Assembly (NCBI GenBank): GCA_963969365.1
Contig: OZ017755.1
Coordinates: forward strand, 1,054,001 to 1,118,000
Direction of reading: 5' to 3'
Length of the DNA: 64,000 nt
Source of the DNA: Asterochloris sp. CNOR1
Taxonomy: Eukaryota; Chlorophyta; Trebouxiophyceae; Trebouxiales; Trebouxiaceae
The notes beneath the pieces are model-generated. The model was not told where the DNA came from. It searched no databases and saw nothing but the letters and a program-made list of their open reading frames with translations. Both the position numbers and the translations under genes were made by a program. Each line of letters begins with the position of its first letter. Position 1 is the first letter of the stretch. Below are positions 23,813 to 33,794 of the stretch, piece after piece.

Positions 23813-26781
23813 TCAGCCGCTCTGCTTACGCTTGCCACGTAGCTTGGAATCATTGCTGTACCTGCTGCATAGCTGCTGCAGTGAGCTGACTGTCCTGGTG
23901 GCGGGGAGGCGCCGACGTTCCATTTCTAAAGCCCCGACAACAGCAGCCATGGTGCTTCCCAAGGCAGCCATGCGGTTCCTGACCTCAGCAGCAAGGCCGT
24001 TCTTGAATCTCGAGAAAGCCGTGCTGCTGGCCCTTGCATCCTTCTTGCTGCCATGCCACCTGAGGAAGTCTGAAGGCACCGCTGAAATCTTGGAGAACGC
24101 CTCAAATGCTTCTGGGACTATATGAAAATCTGAGAGCTTCCAGACCTGCAGCTCACAAGGGGAAGTACAGTCTGACCAGTACACAGGCACTCAAGCTGAA
24201 AGGCAATTGACTGCACACCTGCTTCTCGAAAAAAATGTAGTTCCTCTCACTCGAGGCGCTCAGCTCACTGAGGGACTGAGGCGGCAGAGTAACGCCATAG
24301 CTGGCCTGTGAAGCCAGAGGCACCCATGGGATGGGTTTGGCTGATGCTGGGGGCTGGATACCGGAAAGAGGCACCTGAGGCAGCATCACCACTGGGGCAA
24401 GAGGCATAGGCATGGCCTCCTTTCCACCCAGCGTCTTGAGGAAGAAAGCCTGCGACATGGAAGGGCAAAGGTTCAGAGCAATGCAGGCTTGACTACACCA
24501 CCTAGGGGCCGCAGCGCTCACCGTTGGGTTGGTGAACAACAAATTCCTGTCGCTGAGAACTGCCTCAGCAGCAACGTGTCTGTCCCATGTCTCCCGCCGC
24601 AGCTGCTTGCCTACAGCGCTCTGCAGAAGGCGGCTGGCAGCTGGCGGGATGGTGCGGAGCCACTGGTCCCCACATGAATCAATTCTCAAGCTGGCATTCT
24701 GCACAAACACTTGCTGCAGGTGGTCGATGGCCCTCAAGGGCGCCAGCAAAGGATGTGCAGGGTGGCATCGCATGCCAGCTTGGCGCAGGAGCACTGTCAA
24801 GCCTGGAATGATGCGGTCCAGCACGTCCTCCTCAGCCTGCAGAACACAATTGGATCAGTCCCCCCCCTCCCCAGATTTTGGTAATTTCTGTGAGAAGCAC
24901 TGGCACTACAGCCTGCAGTGACCCTACCTTGTAATCAGCCTGGCCCAAACAATGATTCTCATGCCAGTCCCGTCCCCAACCAGCCAGCCTGTGGGCTGTG
25001 TCCGGGTCAAAGATGCAATACAGGTCTGTGGTGTCGGACTCATGCCTGCAAAGGCAAAACAATGGTCAGCCAGCTGGGCACAATACTGATCAGAATGCAC
25101 AGCATGGCCTGAGTTGCCTACCTCGCCGCCATCTTGATCTCCGCTTTGTTGATGCCCACGCTCTTAGCCGCCTCCACACCATGCTTCTTAAATTTGTGGC
25201 TGACCTCCCCTTTAGCTGAGTACCCATCAAGCCTGCCACAGGGCACGCCTGCGGTGTAATAAGCCACAGATGTTACTGACAGCTGTGTCCAAAAGCCTGC
25301 CGAAGGTGAACGTTGAGAGTCTCCCCACTCATGGGCTGGTTCCCCTGCATGCTAGGGGCGGCAACAATGAACTTGGCCAGATCCTCAAGTTTGATGCCCC
25401 TGTGGAAGGTGGCGACAGCCAGGTCGGCAAGCGCTGCCTGAGGACAGATGCAATGGTCTCTGTACCTGTGGCAGAGGAGGCATAACAAGTGGAAACACAC
25501 TGCAGCACATAGCTCAGCTATGTCTGAGAGCTTGAAATGCGCATACCTGACAACACCAGGAATATCCACCTGCCCAGGCTTCACAGTCTTCCCCTGCATG
25601 CTACCAAACAAGATTGCCACAGAGGGCACTGGGCCCACATTATCCTGCGTCCTCAGTGCCAGGCAGCTCCAGGGAAGCTTGCGCAGGTCATCAGAGCGAC
25701 CCAGTGTGGCTGGCATGAATGTCATTGCCATCCTCAGCAGATAGGCCCACTGCCACTGCTTCTGCTGGAAAGCTGCTTGCAGGGACTGGCGAAGCTGCCC
25801 TGCGCTCAGTGCGGCATCCACCTGCAGATGCAAGCAACAAGCTGGGGTCAGACACGCCATCATTTTGTTTGCACCAGACGCTCCGACCAGGCCGGTACCC
25901 ACCTGAGCTGCCACTTGCGCATTGAGGTTCTCAGCCTGCATCTCCCTGCCACGTGCACGGAGTAAGTCCCTGACTGCTTGAATCTCCAGGGGTGCAGGTA
26001 CATCTGAGGTGATGCGGCCCTCTGAGTACTGCTCTCTGCGGACTTCCTTGAGGTGGCATAGATAATCACTGCATGCACCAGGCCACGGGTTGGGGAAGTG
26101 TGGGACATGAGCGCAGCTCAGACACAGCAGTGGAGGGGCCTCTCACCCCACGCTGCTGAACGAATAGCGAGCACCATTCTGCTGCACTGCCACATCCACA
26201 AGCCACATCAAGAACTCAAGAATCTTGGCCTGAGACATGAGGTCGCCATCAGGGTAACGGCGCGCCTCCTGCTCACAGTATCTCTGCAGGACCACATGTG
26301 TGTGAGTGACATGGCCTTGGAAGCCTCAAGGGGGCCATAAAAACAGGAGTAAAGGCCATGCAGCGCCTACCCTCCAGAGCTTGGCAGCTGATTTTTCAGC
26401 CTGGACTGTGTTCTGTGGCTTAGCCGCACCATGACGGGCATTGATGAGCTGGGTGAGCTGTAAAATACGAGCTTCCTCCTCAGGAGTGTTAGGCATTGCT
26501 GCTGCCAAGCCAACTGCTGCGTCTGAGACTGGTGCTCCATTCTGCTGGCCCAAAGTCTCTAAACTATGCACACCAGGGGCAGAGGCCGGCACTGGCTGGA
26601 GATCATCCAGCACTCCAGACAGGTGTCTGCAGGCTTGATCAATGGCCGCTCTGAGGGAAGGGGGGCTGTTTGGGGAGCAGCTGGCACGCAGTTGTGCTGT
26701 GTAGTCCTCAGCCAGCCCCAGGCTGATGACATGGTTAATGTAGCTGCTGTACTCGACAGATGGCACCTGGTAGTGCTGCAT
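23813..26781 (-). CDS. tyrosine recombinase (Crypton-like transposase candidate)
   Basis: Exon blocks: 26371-26781, 26147-26283, 25903-26068, 25547-25821, about 25281-25465, 25122 to about 25248, then blocks near 24950-25050, 24530-24835, 24215-24450 and 23813-24145. After an N-terminal region of about 290 residues come the landmarks of a tyrosine-recombinase core: the first Arg box (GRSDDLRKL), a box-II-like SHKFKKHG where a Lys stands at the usual Arg of HxxR, an ARHES stretch, and a candidate nucleophile Tyr in TDLYCIFDP. A long C-terminal extension ends in a basic tail, where fungal Cryptons carry a GCR1_C-like DNA-binding domain. I cannot confirm that domain. The ATG at 26781 is the first in the open frame; an upstream exon is possible. 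Crypton-type DNA transposons are the best match, but DIRS- or Ngaro-type recombinases are not excluded. Confidence 0.6.
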
Positions 26782-27104
26782 GAAGGTCGATCTAGGGCAC
26801 TTTGGCGCGCTAGGGTTTATTGACCTAGTACTTAGGTCGGAAGGCAAGTGGAAGGGTTTGGGGTTTGAGAGGCCCTTGCAGCAAAACGCTGCTGCATATT
26901 CCAGTTCTGCATCTTCCAAGTCTCTGCCAGTCGCAAAATGTTACCACACAGCACAACTCTGCTGTTAGCAATCAGCTGTCAGCAGTGAACCTGAGCACCT
27001 CCACACCAGCTGTGCAGGTGCGCACATCCTGCTGTCAGTGCCTTGTTCTGCTTGGACTGCAACTCAGAACATAGAGGCTTGACCTACCGACTAGAGTGTT
27101 CTCA
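26782..27104. promoter_or_regulatory. divergent 5' region between recombinase and nuclease-kinase genes
   Basis: The recombinase gene reads left from about 26781 and the nuclease-kinase gene reads right from 27105. This head-to-head gap of about 320 bases should hold both promoters. The recombinase frame stays open leftward up to about 26919 without an ATG, so a first exon may lie here. No TATA box is obvious. Confidence 0.3.
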
Positions 27105-29759
27105 ATGCTGGTGGCTGCAGGCATGGACGCTGAGCGCTATGTGGAGAAGCTGGAGATGTATGTGAAGGAAGCCAGAGAAGCATGGCTGGCTGAAAAGGAT
27201 GACCCTGACAAGGCATCACTGCTCAAGTCCATATATAGGGAGGAAAGGGAGAAACTGGACAGATTCCAAAAACAACAGGTGGCTGGCGGTGAGGATCTAA
27301 GCGAGGCTGCAAGGATTGACCTGCATGGCGGCGTGCGGCAGAAGGTGGTGCGCCTGGCGGGAGAAACTGTCCAGGGCCATGCCACCAGGCCCTCAAGCCT
27401 GGGCATGCAGGGGATTTTGCACTTGTGTGTCCACCCCACCAGGGCTGCACAATTGAGCTGCACAGCCAGAAATTGAGTGACTCAATACTGTTCCTGCTGG
27501 ATGGGCAAATGAATGTCCTTTAGCCTGAGCTTGTTGGAACAGGGTGCCAAAGCTTGGTGTGTGCGCAGATTTGGGGGCAGACGACTCAGACTGTCTCTGC
27601 CAACAGCTGCTGGAGGTGAAGGTCGGCCCTCTTCCTGACAATGCTAGGCAGCTCCAGAACCTGCTGGAGTCTGGCAAGGTGGTTGTGACTCAGGTGGGCT
27701 CCTGCTGGGATTGTGCACTGCTACAGGATCTGCTGAATGCCCTTTCACTGCCATCAGGCTGTCTGATTAAGGCTTCTGCTATTGTGTGCTCCGCATCACG
27801 CTATCTATCACACAGTTGCACTTCAGGCTACCTTTCAGAGCGTCAGACAAGTGCACCGAGACCTTCTCACACCTGGACTGGGGGTGCTAGCAGAACACTT
27901 GGGCACACACATTGCTTTTGGCTTTTTGGGCCCAGGTACGCCAAGGTGTCACCTTTGAAAGTGACAGCGCAGAGACAATTGAGGAGAGTTGCCAGTCATC
28001 ATGCAGGGAAAAGTGAGGAGCCAACTGCATACATTGTCATGGCATTAATCATAAGGACGTGGAAGATTCTGTGCCACTTTGCGCCCATCAATCACAGGCT
28101 TGACTTTTCATGGGGCAGGAACCAAGGTCTAGGATCTGTGGAACCGAGTGCCCATGATCCCTCCACAGTGAGTCTGTATGTGCTGGCTTTGCCATCTCGC
28201 AAAGCTGTTCATGCAGCCTGGCGAATGATGCAGCTTGTGGCAAACAATGCCGCTGATTGTAGGGCAGAGTGCGGCCAGACCTGACCATTGTGGCATCCAG
28301 CCTTCTGCTATTTGTTGGGGAGGAGAAAGCTCCAAAAGCTGGGCTGGGTGCAGCCTATGCCGACATCAGGAAGAAGTTCAAGGAGGGCTTGTCACCATTG
28401 TACTATCAGAATATTACCTTCATCCCATTTATGATTGCAGCTGGCGATCAGCTGCAATTTGGGATCCTTCACTATGATGGCAAGGTGACGCACAGTTGCA
28501 TGCTGTGTGTGGCTCATTTGCAAGCTTGGCCACCTTGCTGATGTCGCTGTGAGCTCACGCCTGCTGCCCATGTCTCTGTAGCTTGAGCTGTGCGATCATG
28601 TCTTGGACGTGAGTTATGAGCATGATCGCATTGTCCTCATGCAAATCACCATCAACCTCTACCGCCTCGTTCTTGCGCTTGGCGGCCAGGCGCCAGACCT
28701 TCTGAGGCGTGCACAGCAAGGCGTGCCAGAGTACAGGTAAGTGTGAATTCCTCTCATGCCTCTGCTTCCAATCTTCCCACAGCTCAAGCCGCCCTTGGTG
28801 CCCTGCAGGCCTGAGAATACCACCATCATCCGCCACAGATTCAAGATTGAGAAGATCATTCTGTTCTTTGATGACTTCCTTGAGAAGTTTGGTCATTCCT
28901 TCGAGGACATTAAGGTAGGCTAGCAGGATGCCGAGCATTGTGGCCACAGTTATAGCTGTGGTACCTCCATGTCTACACGCACCTATGCGCAGGAAGCCTA
29001 TGAGTTGTCGAATGATCAAGCATATATGGTACATGCCGAGTGCCCTAAGCAGAGCCGCCCACTCTCAGCAAACAACAAGCGCCACAAGGGGAGCTGTTAC
29101 TACAAGATATTTATCACAAGGCCAGGGGCTCACTCTCCTAGCCTTGGTGATGTCACTGAAACACAGATGAAGCAGGTGTGCTGGCAGCTCATGCAGTCTC
29201 CGGGGCCCAATCAGTAATCTCATGTGTATGGAAGCCTCCCTTTGTGATGGTTTGCTCAAACTCAGAGCGCTCCAGCACCTCTGCAGGTGATGCTGGCAGG
29301 ACTACAATGCGCCAAGCTGCTGGCAACTGCGAGCCTTGTGCACAGGGACTTGCGCCTTGCCAACTTCTTTTGGGACAAGGATAAGCCTTTTGTTGGTGAC
29401 TTGGAGCTGGCGGCAAAGGCGCCTCTACAGGTACCTCGTCGGCTCTGCTTGCTGATGAGGCCAAAGGCTTTCAGCTGATATATGCTGTATTTGTACTGCA
29501 GGTTGAGGGGAGCAGTATACCTCGACTGACGGACTGGACTGAGTCTACGTTGGATGCAGCCGGCAACTACACAACTGGCTCAGATGTCCACCAGCTTGGG
29601 GTTCTACTTGAGAAATGGCTGTCGTACCCCATTGCTGCAGCCGCTGACAGCGCTGGCCAAGTCAGCGATTTGGTCAAGGTTCTGAAAGGCAAAAGGGATG
29701 CAAGTGAGACCCTTGGCCATGCTTGGCTGGGTGCTGTCCCACCAACATCATCAATGTAA
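27105..29759 (+). CDS. Crinkler-type effector-like protein: PD-(D/E)XK nuclease fused to a kinase domain
   Basis: The C-terminal exons close in phase: 28263-28484, 28582-28736, 28809-28914, 28993-29175, 29287-29430 and 29502-29759. Upstream exons are less certain: 27105 to about 27344 with a charged helical start, then blocks near 27443-27514, 27609-27694 and 27936-28010. The first secure exon has RPDLTIV, then 10 residues later FVGEEKAP, which fits a PD-(D/E)XK nuclease active site. Further on VHRDLRLANFFW is a kinase catalytic loop, followed by VGDLELA at the metal-binding position. Nuclease plus kinase is the order seen in Crinkler-RHS-type proteins, which occur in oomycetes, chytrids and various free-living eukaryotes. 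Those are thought to act in nuclei as effectors or in conflict between elements and hosts. The gene looks whole in its C-terminal two thirds. It is probably nuclear (inference). Confidence 0.65.
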
Positions 29760-31786
29760 TAAGTCCATGCAGTAGTATGCTTAGTGCATCTGTTGAGGCA
29801 TACAGTAATTCGTCTTTTAGCTGGCATGCCTGGCTGAAGGTTGCACAGCCTGGTCAAATGGTTGGGCAGGGCTGGCAGAATGTCATTGGGGTGCTTGGCT
29901 GCCATGAGCAAACACATCTTGGTTGGGGGCAATTGTCAGACAGCCAGCTTGGTCAACATCAGGCTCTGTTGTGGGAGTGTGGCCCTTCTTTTCTCAAGTA
30001 CTGAGACACTAAAAGCCACGAGCAACTTTTTGAGACAGCGGCTGCACCAAGCAGAGCAGCAGCGCTGTAATGCCATGAGCTCAGACACATTCAGCGTTGC
30101 TGAGATCGCTGACCAGAGTGGCTTCTTGTGCTGACACTTATGAAACAGCTCGCTTGCAGCTTCTGAGTCAGACAACAAGGTGGAGTGCAGCTAGGGCGCG
30201 AAAGGTCGAGAGCCACCAAACCAGAGCCAGGGTTTTTAGGACATGTTGCGGGTTGTCACATGGCCTGTGATAATAAGACATAAGAATTTGTGCCTTGGAA
30301 GCCTTCCCATCACCAGGCTCAGTTAATCTGGTATTTTTGATCTAGCTGCACTGGCTCATGTGCGGCCTAATCAGGGTTTCTTGCATGTCGAGCACTGAAA
30401 TGCAAAAGACGCTGTGCCGGCCGTGTCACCAATCCCTGGGATGCTGGAGACCAACACTTCGTGGTCTCCAGCAAACCTGGAGCCTCTGACAATGTGGGGC
30501 AGAAGAAACTTGAGCAATCTGGCCTTCAGGGCTAGCTTGAAGCTCTGTGGGTGTGCCACGCTGTGCTGTTCTGCTGCGGCAGTCGTTTCCAATTGACAGG
30601 CTTAAGCCGTTGCGCTTTGCAGGGCTTTTTCCCCATTACTATCTTAGATTGCAAAGGTTCTGCAGTGACCCCACAGGCCCAATCCAGTGCTGACAATCGC
30701 TGCCGACTCATCTGCAGACCTCCCAACCAAGTGGGCTTATGTTTGTGGAACTGGGCAGCATGCTGTCATTAGTCTGCCTTGCTCAGGGGCCCAAGTAGAC
30801 AATCAAGCCTGCCTCTGCCGTCAGAAGGAATCGCTGACTGACCTGCCTCTGCTGACAAGTCTTGCAGTGCAGGCTGCGCTTTGCTTGATGAACAGCAGAC
30901 ACAAAGGGCAATGTGGGTTCTGGTTGGCCTGCTGAGCACTTTCCCCTTCACTGTAAGCTGCCTGTGCTTGCGCTGCACGGAGGGGAATGCAGGAGTGACC
31001 CATTGGCAGGACCAGGGGTTTGGAATGGTTGTCATCCTATCTGGTGCTCCTCAAGTGCTGCTGCCTCTCAAAGCCTGCTGCTATTGAGGTGCTTTGTGGG
31101 TGTGCATTACTAGGTGCGATTGGCTGGACAGCCACTGTTCCTGGTGGGCCATGAATAGCCATGTTCTAAAGGCCCCTTCAGCACTGCTAGATGATTGCCT
31201 GCAGCCCCCCACTTGCAGATTACCTCGTCCCAAGGACACCCCTGCTGCCTAGCCCATTGCAGCGCTGCCAGGTGGCCTCCTCCAGCTGCCTAGGCTGTCG
31301 CGCACATGCTGACAGGTGCCTCCTGATGACGGGCCCACCGCAGTGCTGCAAGCCAGCCTCTCCTGCTGGTCACGCTTGCAACATTTCAACTTTCAGCCCT
31401 GCCGCACTCTTTCCTGCAGCTTCTCCGTGCAGGCTTGCACTCTTGATCTGCAGGAGGTCTGCGCCCTGCAGAATTACTGGCAGGAGTCAGGTGTCAGCTT
31501 TGGGCGTCCATGGCTGCTCATTAACATTTCTTTTGTGGACAAGCAGATGAGGCATGCATACAAGAAATGCTGCTGATTGTGGCAACAACCGATTGTCCTC
31601 ATGTGTCTTGAAGCGAACGGACACTTGGCTGGGAAATCAGATGTTGTTTGATGCTCACACTGCGGGCAGCTTACCAGCTGGAATGCCTTCTAACTGGAAG
31701 AAGACAAATGTGGACCATCACCTGCCGGTCTGACCAGGGATGGACAAGCTCTCCGGCCCGCAGCTTGCCCCGTGGGGCCGAGGCGA
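29760..31786. other. unassigned 2 kb at the right side of the accessory island
   Basis: No family is recognised. Two blocks look coding by composition. One is minus-strand 30371-30592, ending in CSTCKKP with one CxxC pair and a preceding LKFLLPHIVRGSR segment. The other is plus-strand about 31398-31576, following CTCCGTGCAG and ending KQMRHAYKKCC. Both could be exons of cargo genes. The stretch 30183-30370 is AT-richer and without ORFs, and may mark an element edge. No terminal or target-site repeat was found by eye. Confidence 0.3.
30371..30592 (-). CDS. hypothetical protein, C-terminal exon
   Basis: An open frame of about 70 residues ends at 30371. It has a basic amphipathic region (LKARLLKFLLPHIVRGSRF), a segment SSIPGIGDTAGTASF and a final CSTCKKP. 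The residue make-up looks like real coding rather than a shadow, and no stronger frame overlaps it. The start is not identified and an upstream exon is likely. No family is recognised. It lies in the accessory island next to the nuclease-kinase gene and may be cargo. Confidence 0.3.
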   Translation of the reverse strand: METTAAAEQHSVAHPQSFKLALKARLLKFLLPHIVRGSRFAGDHEVLVSSIPGIGDTAGTASFAFQCSTCKKP

Positions 31787-33688
31787 ATGAACGAGCTGCG
31801 GCGCTCACATAGCTTGCTGCAGGAGATTCAAGCTCGTACCAGGGCTATTCAGCTGGACGCCACAGACACACGCGTACGTCTTGGGGACTTAGCTACCATA
31901 CATGATGCAGAGAAAGCAGATGGACAGCAGGAAGCAACACCCCCTCTCAATGAGGCGCTACCAGACGATGGCCTGCTGCACGTCTGCCGCTGTCTATCAG
32001 CCACAGATCTGTTACATTTGGGGCAGTGCTGCAAAGCGCTGCACCTTTTGGTGAAGCAAAATGGAGCAGGTTGGGCAGAGCTCTGCCACCAGCGCTTTGG
32101 CTGCAGCACAGACCTCTCATGTGTGCCTCGGATGAGGTGGGAGCAGGTAAGCCGACATTGTGGCAGGCCATCCCACTGCCTGCTTCAGTGTGCTGTATCT
32201 GTTGCCCATCTATACAAGGAGTCCGTACCCACTGCTGCAATGTGTGGCTGCAGGGGTGCTGGACCGTCCAGGAGGCAGCCAGAGAGGATCCATGCAGCTG
32301 GCATGATGTCTTCATGGAACACAGCATCGGCTGGCAGGTTGCTCAGACTACTCTGGCATGGCTTCAGCGGCACAGCTTCCCAGCAGCTGTTTCAGGTGTG
32401 CTGCTGGCCAGCGACCACCATAATCGCACCATAGCCAGCAGGCATTCTGGCTGGTTTGGGCAGCTCTCTGCAGGACCATGCACCAGCACACTGTGCTCAT
32501 GTGACATGTACCGAGCAGCAGCGCCGTGCGTGGATTTCATTGTCGCAACATCTCAACAGGTGCTGCAGTGCAACGACTTATGCTGATTTTCATTCAGCCA
32601 TGACTGCAGTAGCTGCTGCCCTGCAGGAGTTGCGCATCGCCAGCAGCTGATGTTTGCCCTGCAGTCGCTGCAAGTGCTGTTCTCTGGAGCGCCAGAGGCT
32701 GCTGCCGTGTTCAAGCGGCACTGCCTGTCAAATTACAGCATTGAGCAAGCTGTGGTCAGCCTGCTGTCCAATTCCTCACCAGTGTTTCAGGTGAGAATTC
32801 TTTTTGGAGGCGTGGTCCACAGCTGCAGGCCTCTGCAGCTGCACTGTGGTGGCGAGCTGACCAGATCTGCCAGTATGCAGTGGAAGCAAGCTGCTGCCAC
32901 TTCCAGCCCTATGCAGGCTGCCACAGCTGGGTGCAGCCCATGCGGTGTGCCCTATGACTGCTGACACGTGTCCCAACGGCAGGACCACACACACTGCTGT
33001 TAGGCTCAGACCTTGCATGCAGGAGTTGGCGCTGCTTGTCATCTCTGCCCTGCTGTACCAGTGCCAGGAGGCAGTGGCGGCCATTGCTGACGCCACGAAT
33101 CGAGGACGCCTGCTGTGGAAGCTGCAAGTCCTTAGGCGTGCCCACCCACGCTGCTGGCTGCATGTGTGGGTCAATCTGCAGTTTGGCTGTCAGGCCCCCC
33201 AGGTGTGGTGCAGACTGCATTGGCAGTGATCTGCTGACACATGTGCTCACAATGTTTGTGCATAGTCGGCTTCTCATGCATGTGCATTGCTGCAGGCTGC
33301 ACCACAGCAAATAACGCCCTCTGGGCAGGCTTGCACGGCAGGCGCCAATCTCTGGCAAGCCACGCCAGTGACCAAGAGAATTGTGGCTGTCAGTAGTGAT
33401 GCTGCCGCAAAAATAGCTGAGGCAGTGGTGGACATAGCCTTGCATGATGGCCACATCTGTGGCACACTGTCAAACCTTCCAGGCTGCTGTCAGAAGTCCC
33501 AGGAGACACCTGGAGATGGTTCTTGGTCCATCACTGGCTCTATACAAGGCAGCTCTTGTCTGTTGACCATGAGGCATGCAGTGCACCCAGAAGTTGGCAG
33601 CATCAGTGGCTTCTTTGATCAACATGGCATCTTTGGACTTCTCGCTGTGAATGATTACCAGGCTCCCATGGCCTGCAGAATACTGTGA
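31787..33688 (+). CDS. F-box protein with alpha-helical (armadillo-like) repeats
   Basis: Exon 1 (31787-32146, 120 codons, donor GTAAGC) has a coiled N-terminus. It is followed by an F-box at residues about 55-95: NEALPDDGLLHVCRCLSATD, then LLHLGQCCKALHLLV and WAELCHQRFG. Later blocks are about 32252-32396, exons around 32520-32790, about 33023-33150 and about 33296-33688. They encode helical stretches such as ALQSLQVLFSGAPEAAAVFK and LALLVISALLYQCQEAVAAI, resembling armadillo-like repeats. The C-terminus SISGFFDQHGIFGLLAVNDY may be beta-rich. F-box proteins recruit substrates to SCF ubiquitin ligases through SKP1. The substrate is unknown. The ATG at 31787 is the first in frame. Exon edges in the middle are approximate. 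Confidence 0.6.
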
Positions 33689-33794
33689 CACAGGTGCAGT
33701 GACACAACTGGGGCATGCACCTTACAGTTGGTATGACCTTCATTGCAGGGCCCTTGAAATGATGAATCTATCACATGAATCGTCTGTGCATTGC

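Noticed and set aside
26782-26919. Extended N-terminus of the recombinase
   Set aside because: The open frame starts with TTG after a stop. No ATG is present, so it may be intron or an unseen exon.
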